Assembly (NCBI GenBank): GCA_947494925.1
Contig: CANLWS010000009.1
Span: 1-64,000 of the forward strand
Direction: 5' to 3'
From: an uncultured Alteromonadaceae bacterium
GTDB taxonomy: Bacteria; Pseudomonadota; Gammaproteobacteria; Enterobacterales; Alteromonadaceae
DNA: 64,000 bases
Part shown: positions 49,096-57,706 of the stretch, piece after piece
How the letters are laid out: each line of letters begins with the position of its first letter
Position numbering within the stretch: the stretch's first letter is position 1
Position numbers and translations under genes: made by a program
The notes under the pieces: model-generated
Databases searched by the model: none
The model's input: only the letters and a program-made list of their open reading frames with translations
Told to the model about the DNA's origin: nothing

Positions 49096-52000
49096 ATGAA
49101 ATCGCACACGGGATTTAAAAAATCATTGCTCACCAAAAGTATATCGGTACTCCTTGGTACAGCAGTTATGGCGCCAGTAATGGCACAGGAAGACGATGTA
49201 GAAGTAATACAAGTTACAGGGATTCGAGGCAGTATTCAGGAATCAATGGGAATTAAACGTGAATCAGCAGGTGTTGTTGACGCTATTTCCGCAGAAGATA
49301 TTGGTAAATTTCCAGATACTAACCTGGCAGAATCTCTGCAGCGTATCACCGGTATTTCAATCAGTCGAGCCAACGGCGAAGGTAATCAGATAACTGCACG
49401 TGGTTTTGGGCCTGATTTCAATATGGTCACCTTAAATGGTCGGACTATGCCTGGCGCTGCAATTCCAACAGGTGGCGGCGCGCCCAATTCCAGGGCTTTC
49501 GATTTTTCTGATCTCGCTTCTGAAGGTGTTCGTGCTGTAGAAGTCTACAAAACAGGTCGCGCCAGTATTGCTACAGGTGGTATCGGTGCCAGTATCAATA
49601 TTCGCACTGCGCGTCCATTTGATGCCAGAGATACCGGGTTTACCGCAACGGTCGGTGCAAAAGCATTATCTGACACAACAAACCGCGTAGGTGATGATGT
49701 GACACCCGAAGTGTCAGCCTTTGTTAATTGGCTGGATGAAGATGAGCGTTTCGGTGTATCTCTATCAGCCAGCTTCCAACAACGTGACAGCGCTGCTGCA
49801 GGTGCATTTGTAAATCAGTGGCGTGTAAACCCCTTTGCAGGGACAGTGCCACAGTCTCCAAATCAGCTTGACCCTAATTTGGACGGATTCAACGGTCCAG
49901 CTGTCGTGCTCAATAACGCACCTGCTGCAGGTCAACTTTTTGCGATACCTTCTGACCTTCGTTACTCCATTGCTGACAGGGAAAGAGAGCGCACAAACGC
50001 TCAGTTGACGGTACAATTCGCTCCCAATGATGATCTTGTCGCGACCCTTGACTATACGTATTCAAAACAGGACTTTTTCGAAGCCAGAGCAGAACAATCT
50101 ATCTGGATGGATGACCGTTATTTCGCGCAACTGACATTTGATGATGGAGTGGTTAAAACACCTATTTCTATTCGTCAGGAACGTCGTGACTTGTTGCCAC
50201 GGGACCTAGGGTTGGCAATTCAGGAACGAAACCAGATCAATGAAAATAAATCCATCGGTCTAAATCTTGAATATAACGTCAATGACAATTTAAAACTTAT
50301 GTTGGACATACACGATTCAAGTGCTGAAGGGCGCCCCAATGCTCCATACGGAACCTGGACCAACCTAGGGCTAGGAGCCAACGTGATTGCCGCTCAGGGT
50401 GCTGACTTTTCTGGTGAATTCCCAATCATGACAGTTGATTTTGATGATGCTGCCAGAGGCAACCTCAATCCAAATGGCGTGTTGGACCAGGATGATGTTG
50501 GTACGTCAATTCTGGATATGAACTTCAATTCTCAGGAAACGGACATTACACAAGTACGTATTGACGGTATCTATGAATTTGACGAAGGCAGTGTGAACTT
50601 TGGTGTTGAGTCACGTGACATGGAAAGTACTTCCTTACAGGCATTAACCCGACGCACTATGGGTAACTGGGGTATCGAAAATCCAGGTGAATTGCCTGCA
50701 GGTTTCCTGACACCATTCAGTTTTGCAGACGAATTTGACGATTACAATACCAGCGGCATATTCACTCAAGGATTTACCGGCAGTGTCGCTCAAGTTGGTG
50801 CATTTGCTGCCCAGCAGTACGGCTTTGCTTTTGAAGCAGACAATCCTTTTGCCACCAACAGAACAATTCAAGAAGACATCACCGCATTGTACTTTGAAGT
50901 GGACTTGTCCGGTGAGCTAGGCGGCATGCCTTATAACTTGCTGACAGGCGTACGTTATGAAAATACCGATGTCACCTCAATAGCCAATATCAGCCTGCCA
51001 AGTGGTGTTGCATGGGAAGGTAACAACGACTTCAATGTACGATTTGGTAGCGATATGGAAGATGTCAGCGTTGAAAGTGATTACGATCACGTTCTACCCG
51101 CACTGGATTTCGACATAGAAGTTACAGATGAAGTTGTTGCCAGATTCTCATACAGCAAAACCATTGCGCGTCCAACTTATAATAACCTAAGTGCTGCAGC
51201 AACAGTGAGTCCGCCTAGTGGTCCTACGCTGATAACAGGTGAAGCGACAGCAACAGCAAGTTCTGGTAACCCTGCTCTTGTGCCACTTGAATCAGATAAC
51301 CTGGACTTGTCACTAGAATATTATTTCGATGAAACCAGCTACGTATCAATAGGTTTCTACGACAAGCGCGTGAAAAACTTCATTGGTAACGAACAAGTTG
51401 AAGAAAGCGTATTTGGCTTGCGCGATGCAACTGCGGGCCCACGAGCACTAGCGGCGCAGGCCGAATTGCAGCGCCTGGGTATTGCAGTGAGCGACACCAG
51501 TCTGTTTAACATGGTCGCGGCTATGGAGAATGGTGTCGACTACTTCTCCTTATCAGACGAGCAGTTTGAGGCAGCCTATGACGTGTTGCCAAATGCTGAT
51601 GACCCAGAGTTAATCTTCATCAACGCTAAACCTGTGAATAATAAGAGTGCCAACATTCATGGTTTCGAAATCGCTGCACAGCACTTCTTTGGTGACAGTG
51701 GATTTGGTGTACAGGCTAACTACACAACGGTCAGCGGAGACGTCGGATTTGATATAACCGCAGATCCATCAGTAACCCAGTTTGCCTTGGTTGGTTTGAG
51801 TGATACAGCTAACCTGGTATTGATGTATGAGAAAGACGGCATTCAGGCTCGTGTTGCTTATAACTGGCGCGATGACTTCCTGGATAATGCAACTCAATAC
51901 GTTAATGAGCCTGGATTTACAGAATCCTATTCTCAAATTGATTTCAACGTGTCCTATGACGTAAATGAGCAGTTAACTGTATTCTTTGAAGGTATCAATA

Positions 52001-52104
52001 TTACCGAAGAAAACTCCAGGAGACATGGTAGAACGTCAGCTCAATTGTGGAATCTGGAACAGCTTGGCGCACGTTACGCGCTGGGAGCTAGATACACTTT
52101 CTAG
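49096..52104 (+). CDS. TonB-dependent outer-membrane receptor
   Basis: A 1002-aa receptor with a signal peptide (about 1-30, ending VMA). The TonB box-like EVIQVTGIR (about 34-42) is followed by the plug domain (about 55-180: SAEDIGKFPDTNLAESLQRITGISISR, RGFGPDFNMVTLNGRTMPGA), and the rest is a 22-strand barrel ending in ...YALGARYTF. The large size and plug pattern are those of the carbohydrate-type receptors common in Alteromonadales and Xanthomonas (TIGR01782-like). It lies behind two LacI-type operators and ahead of two halogenase-like genes, and a terminator follows it. It probably imports beta-glucan oligosaccharides (inference). Confidence 0.92.
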   Translation: MKSHTGFKKSLLTKSISVLLGTAVMAPVMAQEDDVEVIQVTGIRGSIQESMGIKRESAGVVDAISAEDIGKFPDTNLAESLQRITGISISRANGEGNQITARGFGPDFNMVTLNGRTMPGAAIPTGGGAPNSRAFDFSDLASEGVRAVEVYKTGRASIATGGIGASINIRTARPFDARDTGFTATVGAKALSDTTNRVGDDVTPEVSAFVNWLDEDERFGVSLSASFQQRDSAAAGAFVNQWRVNPFAGTVPQSPNQLDPNLDGFNGPAVVLNNAPAAGQLFAIPSDLRYSIADRERERTNAQLTVQFAPNDDLVATLDYTYSKQDFFEARAEQSIWMDDRYFAQLTFDDGVVKTPISIRQERRDLLPRDLGLAIQERNQINENKSIGLNLEYNVNDNLKLMLDIHDSSAEGRPNAPYGTWTNLGLGANVIAAQGADFSGEFPIMTVDFDDAARGNLNPNGVLDQDDVGTSILDMNFNSQETDITQVRIDGIYEFDEGSVNFGVESRDMESTSLQALTRRTMGNWGIENPGELPAGFLTPFSFADEFDDYNTSGIFTQGFTGSVAQVGAFAAQQYGFAFEADNPFATNRTIQEDITALYFEVDLSGELGGMPYNLLTGVRYENTDVTSIANISLPSGVAWEGNNDFNVRFGSDMEDVSVESDYDHVLPALDFDIEVTDEVVARFSYSKTIARPTYNNLSAAATVSPPSGPTLITGEATATASSGNPALVPLESDNLDLSLEYYFDETSYVSIGFYDKRVKNFIGNEQVEESVFGLRDATAGPRALAAQAELQRLGIAVSDTSLFNMVAAMENGVDYFSLSDEQFEAAYDVLPNADDPELIFINAKPVNNKSANIHGFEIAAQHFFGDSGFGVQANYTTVSGDVGFDITADPSVTQFALVGLSDTANLVLMYEKDGIQARVAYNWRDDFLDNATQYVNEPGFTESYSQIDFNVSYDVNEQLTVFFEGINITEENSRRHGRTSAQLWNLEQLGARYALGARYTF

Positions 52105-52132
52105 CTCTGTGGTACAAAATGTGTGTATCTGA

Positions 52133-52157
52133 GCCGCTAGGGATAGCGGCTTTTTTT
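52133..52157 (+). terminator. Terminator after TonB receptor
   Basis: GCCGCTA and TAGCGGC stem with a 4-base loop, followed by seven Ts. Read-through or a second promoter would be needed for the halogenase-like genes. Confidence 0.88.
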
Positions 52158-52232
52158 ATGACATACCTGGATTGGTATAATATGTTTAAATAGAAACACA
52201 GCGTCATCATTAATTCTGCAATCAAGGTGCAT

Positions 52233-53795
52233 GTGAACGATAAACCTATAAAACAAATTGTTATTGTCGGCGGTGGAAGTGCTGGCTGGATAACCGCAGG
52301 CACATTGGCCGCTGAGCATATGTCACGTCACGACAACGGGATCAGGATCACCTTAATCGAATCACCTGATGTTGCCACAATTGGTGTGGGTGAAGGTACC
52401 TGGCCATCAATGCGTAATACCTTGAAAACTATGGGTATCTCCGAAAACGAATTCATTAAACAGTGCAATGTATCCTATAAACAAGGATCAAAATTTGTAG
52501 GTTGGCGAAATGGCCAGTCAAACGACTCTTACTATCACCCATTCATTACTCCCCCTGGATACACAGAAATCGACCTGCATGCCTGTTGGCAACAACTTGG
52601 CAAGGGTACAAACTTCGCTGATTCCGTCAGTGTTCAGAGCTCTGTTTGTGAAGCCGGATGCGCACCGAAACAATTTGCCACACCTGAATACGCAGGCGTA
52701 ACAAATTATGGCTATCATCTGGATGCAGGGAAATTTGCTGATTTACTCCAACGGCACTGTACGGAAAGGCTTGGCGTCACACATGTATTAGACCATGTAA
52801 CCAAAGTGGTCTCTGCTGAAAATGGCGATATTGCGGCAATTGATACCAAACAGTCAGGCCTAATTGAAGGAGATTTGTTTGTCGATTGTACTGGTGTTAA
52901 ATCTCTGTTGCTGGGCAAGCATTTTAGTGTTCCATTTATCAACAAAAAGCATATATTGTTTAATGACTCAGCATTGGCTTTACAGGTTCCTTACCCTGAG
53001 ACGGACAGTCCGATAACCTCTGCAACAATCTCAACTGCACGATCTGCTGGGTGGATTTGGGATATCGGATTACCCACTCGACGAGGTGTAGGTTATGTCT
53101 ATTCATCAGCGCACTCAGCAGATGCAGAGGCTACTGAAACCCTGTTGACCTATGTTGAACAAATCATAGATAAAACCACAGCCAAATCTTTGGCTCCAAG
53201 AAAAATTACATTTGAGCCTGGCCATCGGGAAAAATTCTGGCATAAAAACTGTGTTGCTATCGGAATGTCTGCGGGGTTTCTGGAACCTCTGGAAGCATCA
53301 GCACTGGCTTTGGTTGAACTTTCTTGTGCCATGCTAAGCGAAGAATTACCTGTTAACAGAAGACACATGGACATAGTCTCTGAGCGCTTCAACCAGCGAT
53401 TTAAATACCGGTGGGACAGAGTCATCGAATTTTTGAAGTTACATTATGTTTTAAGTAAACGTGATGACAGTGAATATTGGCTCGATAACAGCAAGCCTGA
53501 GAGTATTCCAGAACGTCTGGCTCAGCTACTTGAATTGTGGCAATTTCAGGCGCCGAGTCGATTGGATTTCATCCAGAACGAAGAGGTGTTTCCATCTGCC
53601 AGCTATCAGTATGTGCTTTATGGTATGGGTTATACAACCCAATCAAGAGCCACTGAAAAAAAATCCACTGACCTGGCAGTTGCCAGACAATTGTTCAGTG
53701 AAAATCAACATAAAATACAGCAGTTCATCGCTGGATTACCGTCAAATCGTGAGCTAATTCACTATTTGAACCAATCCAATCAGAGTCCCGAGTGA
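52233..53795 (+). CDS. Tryptophan-halogenase-like flavoprotein A
   Basis: About 520 aa. The FAD-binding GGGSAGW motif (about 13-19) and the lysine found at the active site of flavin-dependent halogenases (YKQG, about 83) are present. The WxWxIP motif is altered to WIWDIGLP (about 274-281), and the glutamate region reads EPLEASAL instead of EPLESTS. Activity as a halogenase is therefore doubtful. It belongs to the tryptophan halogenase family often encoded beside TonB receptors in Alteromonadales and Caulobacterales. GTG 52233 is chosen because AAGG sits 5 bases upstream, and GTG 52227 is also open. It is followed 10 bases later by a second copy. Confidence 0.85.
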   Translation: MNDKPIKQIVIVGGGSAGWITAGTLAAEHMSRHDNGIRITLIESPDVATIGVGEGTWPSMRNTLKTMGISENEFIKQCNVSYKQGSKFVGWRNGQSNDSYYHPFITPPGYTEIDLHACWQQLGKGTNFADSVSVQSSVCEAGCAPKQFATPEYAGVTNYGYHLDAGKFADLLQRHCTERLGVTHVLDHVTKVVSAENGDIAAIDTKQSGLIEGDLFVDCTGVKSLLLGKHFSVPFINKKHILFNDSALALQVPYPETDSPITSATISTARSAGWIWDIGLPTRRGVGYVYSSAHSADAEATETLLTYVEQIIDKTTAKSLAPRKITFEPGHREKFWHKNCVAIGMSAGFLEPLEASALALVELSCAMLSEELPVNRRHMDIVSERFNQRFKYRWDRVIEFLKLHYVLSKRDDSEYWLDNSKPESIPERLAQLLELWQFQAPSRLDFIQNEEVFPSASYQYVLYGMGYTTQSRATEKKSTDLAVARQLFSENQHKIQQFIAGLPSNRELIHYLNQSNQSPE

Positions 53796-53805
53796 GAGGT
53801 TTGTT

Positions 53806-55293
53806 TTGCAAAATACTAAAGTTCAACAGGTAGTCATAGCTGGCGGTGGCACAGCGGGATGGATTGCAGCAGCTTCACTGTCAAAATTACTCGGGAAAAG
53901 CCTTTCCGTCACCTTGGTTGAATCAGACGAAATCAGCACTGTTGGTGTTGGTGAAGCCACTATACCGCCTATTCGGACATTGCATAAACTGTTAGGAATT
54001 AACGAAAAAGAATTTCTCGACGCTACAAAAAGCACCTTCAAATTAGGGATCGAATTTGAAAACTGGCGGGAAAAAGGCCATCGCTATATTCACTCGTTCG
54101 GGATCACTGGCAAAGAGTGTTGGGCTGGAGAGTTTCACCATTTCTGGTTACGCGGACTAAAAGAGGGTTATACCGCTGATTTCGGCGATTATTGCTTCGA
54201 GCTGCAAGCAGCTAAAGCCGCCAAATTCGCCATATCTCAACAACAACCTATTAATTTTGCATATCACCTGGATGCTACTTTATACGCTCAATTTTTACGA
54301 AAATTTGCTGAAAAACACGGTACTAAAAGAGTTGAAGGCAAAATTTCTGAAGTGAATAAAGACGCTCTTTCGGGCAATATCACGAGCTTGACGCTAGCCT
54401 CAGGACAAGTCATTGAAGGAGACTTTTTCATTGACTGTACCGGTTTCCGCGGACTCCTGATTGAGCAGGCACTGCATACCGGTTATGAAGACTGGTCGCA
54501 CTGGCTTCCTTGTGACAGTGCTGTTGCGATGCAAACACAATCGGTAGATCCCGCTTTGCCTTATACGCGCTCCATTGCCCATGATTTTGGGTGGCAGTGG
54601 CGAATTCCTTTGCAGCACAGAGTCGGAAATGGACTTGTTTACTGCAGCAAATATGTATCAGATGAAGACGCAATCTCCTGCCTGCAATCCAACGTGGAAG
54701 GTGAGCCAGTTAACCAACCAAGGGTGATCAAATTTAAAACCGGTCGGCGCCGCAAAGGCTGGAACAAAAACTGTGTAGCCCTCGGCCTTGCAAGCGGTTT
54801 TGTCGAACCACTGGAGTCCACCAGCATTCATTTAATTATGACAGGTATCGTCAGATTAATGCGTCTCTTTCCATTTGACGGTATCACCCAAACTGCCGTA
54901 GATGAATACAACAGCAAACTAACCAGTGAATTAAATAGCATCAGGGATTTCATTGTATTGCACTACAAAGTGACCAATCGCCAGGACACCCCCTTTTGGC
55001 AGCATTGTCATAATTTGGATGTGCCTGACTCTCTGGCCCACAAAATACAGCTTTTCAAAGAAACTGGTCGGGTATTTTTGGATGACGGTGATGTATTTCG
55101 TGTAGATTCCTGGACTCAGGTTATGTTTGGTCAAGGATTAATGCCAACTCAGTATCATCGTATTGCAGATGAAATGAGTGATGATGAATTAAAACGCTTC
55201 TTAAACGGTATGCGAACATCGATAGCACAGTCAGTTGAAAAGCTCCCTGCGCACCAGGCTTTTATCGACCAGATAAACGCTCATTCAAAATAA
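53806..55293 (+). CDS. Tryptophan-halogenase-like flavoprotein B
   Basis: A 495-aa member of the flavin-dependent tryptophan halogenase family. Residues expected for catalysis are present: GGGTAGW (13-19), Lys79 in FKLG, the WQWRIP motif (263-268), and Glu337 in EPLESTS. Start TTG 53806 is supported by GAGAGG 7-8 bases upstream. It lies directly after halogenase-like A and is probably co-translated with it. Family proteins need reduced FAD from a partner reductase, and no reductase is encoded here. The substrate is unknown, and free tryptophan is unlikely from the sugar-locus context. Confidence 0.88.
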   Translation: MQNTKVQQVVIAGGGTAGWIAAASLSKLLGKSLSVTLVESDEISTVGVGEATIPPIRTLHKLLGINEKEFLDATKSTFKLGIEFENWREKGHRYIHSFGITGKECWAGEFHHFWLRGLKEGYTADFGDYCFELQAAKAAKFAISQQQPINFAYHLDATLYAQFLRKFAEKHGTKRVEGKISEVNKDALSGNITSLTLASGQVIEGDFFIDCTGFRGLLIEQALHTGYEDWSHWLPCDSAVAMQTQSVDPALPYTRSIAHDFGWQWRIPLQHRVGNGLVYCSKYVSDEDAISCLQSNVEGEPVNQPRVIKFKTGRRRKGWNKNCVALGLASGFVEPLESTSIHLIMTGIVRLMRLFPFDGITQTAVDEYNSKLTSELNSIRDFIVLHYKVTNRQDTPFWQHCHNLDVPDSLAHKIQLFKETGRVFLDDGDVFRVDSWTQVMFGQGLMPTQYHRIADEMSDDELKRFLNGMRTSIAQSVEKLPAHQAFIDQINAHSK

Positions 55294-55806
55294 CTAGCCT
55301 GAAGCTAATTGACTTGAAAAACTGAAAATATGCTGGGAAAGTTTCAGTTGGATCAAGCTGAAGACGAGCTATGTAAACGTTTGCAGTTTCCTTATAATTA
55401 GTACGTGAGGAAGTAAAATTGTTTATTCCTGCCCCTACAATGAGAATGACAAACGCTCCGCATATAGTGTGCTTGCGAGATAGAAACACAATCTCAATTT
55501 ATTACAAAAACGTCAGCCATAATGGACTGATTTTCATATATTAAATCATCAAAAAGCCTCCGAAAACGATAAGCATATGGGCTTAAAAACATTTTATTAA
55601 CAATTTATCGTATTAATGCTTGAAAACGTTTTCATTTGGATATACCGTGGCATACAGATATTAGTGTTATAGTGAAAAGTACAAATAATTAGCAAATTTG
55701 GGTGTTCTGACAAAAACACCACTTAATTGCTAAAACAATTTATGGCCGCTTACACAGTGCCCTGCTTAAACTCATACAATACACAAACTTTTGACTTTCG
55801 CGTAAC
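55294..55806. other. Intergenic region with operator 4
   Basis: About 500 bases without a supportable gene. A 75-codon minus-strand frame at 55262-55489 has no ribosome binding site or family match. The region contains operator 4 at 55621-55634 and a degenerate copy, CGAAAACGATAAGC, at 55561. The promoter of the symporter unit should lie here, but I could not fix a convincing -35/-10 pair. Confidence 0.5.
55621..55634. promoter_or_regulatory. LacI-type operator 4
   Basis: Perfect TGAAAACGTTTTCA about 205 bases upstream of the symporter start, the fourth copy in the locus. Confidence 0.85.
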
Positions 55807-55839
55807 GTGAAAAGACCAATAATAAGAAGCGAATTAACA

Positions 55840-57693
55840 ATGCAGATAGCTCTTATAGACATAGTCATCATACTTGCTTACCTGGCAGCAATCATAATGA
55901 TTGGCTTGATGTTAAAACGTCGGGCTTCAAAAAATATGGAGAGTTATTATCAGGGTGGTAAAACCTTACCCTGGTATATGCTTGGCTTGTCAAATGCTTC
56001 TGGGATGTTCGACATATCCGGGACGATGTGGCTGGTGACACTGTGTTTTGTTTACGGCATGAAAAGCATCTGGATCCCTTGGCTGTGGCCAGTATTCAAT
56101 CAGATAATTTTGATGGTTTACCTGTCAATCTGGTTGAGACGTTCAAATGTTCTGACTGGTGCTGAATGGATCAGGACCAGATTTGGCGATGGCACGGGTG
56201 GCAGATTAGCCCATTTCATTGTGGTTGTTTTTGCCGTTATCAGCGTACTAGGTTTCCTTGCCTATGGCTTTGTTGGCGTCGGTAAATTCATCGAAATATT
56301 TGTCCCTTGGGAGATTGTATCTCCCTATTTACCTTTTGACCTCAGTCCTGAATATGTCCCTCACTTCTACGGCATTTTGTTCACTTCAATCGCCACATTT
56401 TATGTGATGCTAGGTGGCATGATGAGTATCGTATGGGCTGACGTTTTACAATTCAGCATAATGACTTTTGCAGCGCTTGCTATCGGTATCATTGCAATGA
56501 CTCAAGTTACGCCAGAAGCCTTGCATGCAGCTGTGCCGGAGGGCTGGGCTAATCCATTTTTCGGCTGGACCCTGGATTTGGATTGGAGTGACAAAATTGC
56601 GGAAGTGAATGACAAAATTCTATCTGATGGCTACTCCCTATTCAGTATTTTCGTCATGATGATGTTATTTAAAGGCATTTTAGTCAGCGCTGCGGGCCCA
56701 GCGCCTAATTATGATATGCAGAAGATACTTGCTACCCGTAGCCCCAGGGAAGGGGCACTTATGAGCGGATTTGTATCCATCGCGCTTATGCCAATCAGGT
56801 ATTTTATGATCGCTGGATTTGCGGTATTGGCAGTCGTTTATTACGACCGTCTTGATTTGATGTCGGGTGGAAAGCTAGATTTTGAGAACATTTTACCCAG
56901 TGCCATTTTAGAGTTTGCGCCTGTGGGTATCATGGGTATTTTACTTGCAGGATTAATCGCCGCCTTTATGTCCACGTTTGCATCAACAGTGAACGCCGCA
57001 CCAGCCTACCTAATCAATGATATTTATAAACGTTATATTAACCCGGAGGCCAGTAACAGAACGCTTATTCGGGCTAGTTACCTGACTTCCGTATCAGTTG
57101 TTGTTATCAGTACTGTCATTGGGCTGTACGTCGAGAGCATCAATAGCCTGTTGCAGTGGCTAGTCTCAGGGCTCTGGGGGGGTTACGTAGTCACTAACGT
57201 ACTTAAGTGGTATTGGTGGCGCCTGAATGGGCAGGGTTATTTCTGGGGCATGCTAACAGGGATCGTCTGTGCACTGGTATTACCGCCCGTGTTCACCCAC
57301 CTTCTTCCAGAAGTCAGCTCGGACATTATCCCCTTATACATTTTTCCGCTGATACTGCTTATTTCAGGCCTAGCCTGTGTGTTGACCAGCCTGAATACTG
57401 CGGAAGAAGATCGTGAAGTGTTAAAAGCATTTTATCGCCAGGTCAATCCCTGGGGTTTCTGGGGGCCGATCAAACGTGCTGTTCAGGAAGACGATCCTGA
57501 TTTTGTTGCCAATCCTAATTTCAAAAGAGATATGGCAAACATAGTGGTTGGCGTGATTACGCAGACTTGCCTGGTGGCACTGCCTATTTTCATTGTCATC
57601 AAAGAATGGGGTTCGAGCCTGACTACCATGCTTGTATTAGTGATTAGTGCTCTTGTATTGAAAAAGAATTGGTATGACAAACTTACCGACTAG
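55840..57693 (+). CDS. SSS-family sodium:sugar symporter
   Basis: A 617-aa inner-membrane symporter of the sodium:solute symporter family with about 14 hydrophobic segments. YYQGGKTLPWYMLGLSNASGMFDISGTMW (about 31-59) is the family's TM2 region. ATG 55840 (MQIALIDIVIILAY) is chosen over GTG 55807 because it matches other SSS starts. It is followed 13 bases later by cellobiose phosphorylase, which indicates import of cellobiose or a short beta-glucan oligosaccharide (inference). Confidence 0.9.
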   Translation: MQIALIDIVIILAYLAAIIMIGLMLKRRASKNMESYYQGGKTLPWYMLGLSNASGMFDISGTMWLVTLCFVYGMKSIWIPWLWPVFNQIILMVYLSIWLRRSNVLTGAEWIRTRFGDGTGGRLAHFIVVVFAVISVLGFLAYGFVGVGKFIEIFVPWEIVSPYLPFDLSPEYVPHFYGILFTSIATFYVMLGGMMSIVWADVLQFSIMTFAALAIGIIAMTQVTPEALHAAVPEGWANPFFGWTLDLDWSDKIAEVNDKILSDGYSLFSIFVMMMLFKGILVSAAGPAPNYDMQKILATRSPREGALMSGFVSIALMPIRYFMIAGFAVLAVVYYDRLDLMSGGKLDFENILPSAILEFAPVGIMGILLAGLIAAFMSTFASTVNAAPAYLINDIYKRYINPEASNRTLIRASYLTSVSVVVISTVIGLYVESINSLLQWLVSGLWGGYVVTNVLKWYWWRLNGQGYFWGMLTGIVCALVLPPVFTHLLPEVSSDIIPLYIFPLILLISGLACVLTSLNTAEEDREVLKAFYRQVNPWGFWGPIKRAVQEDDPDFVANPNFKRDMANIVVGVITQTCLVALPIFIVIKEWGSSLTTMLVLVISALVLKKNWYDKLTD

Positions 57694-57706
57694 AAGACTT
57701 CAGATT

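Noticed and set aside
55262-55489. 75-codon minus-strand frame at the end of halogenase-like gene B
   Set aside because: No ribosome binding site and no family match; it overlaps the confident gene, and the spacer is better read as promoter region.
55561-55574. CGAAAACGATAAGC as a fifth operator
   Set aside because: Only the left half resembles the palindrome; too degenerate to call.
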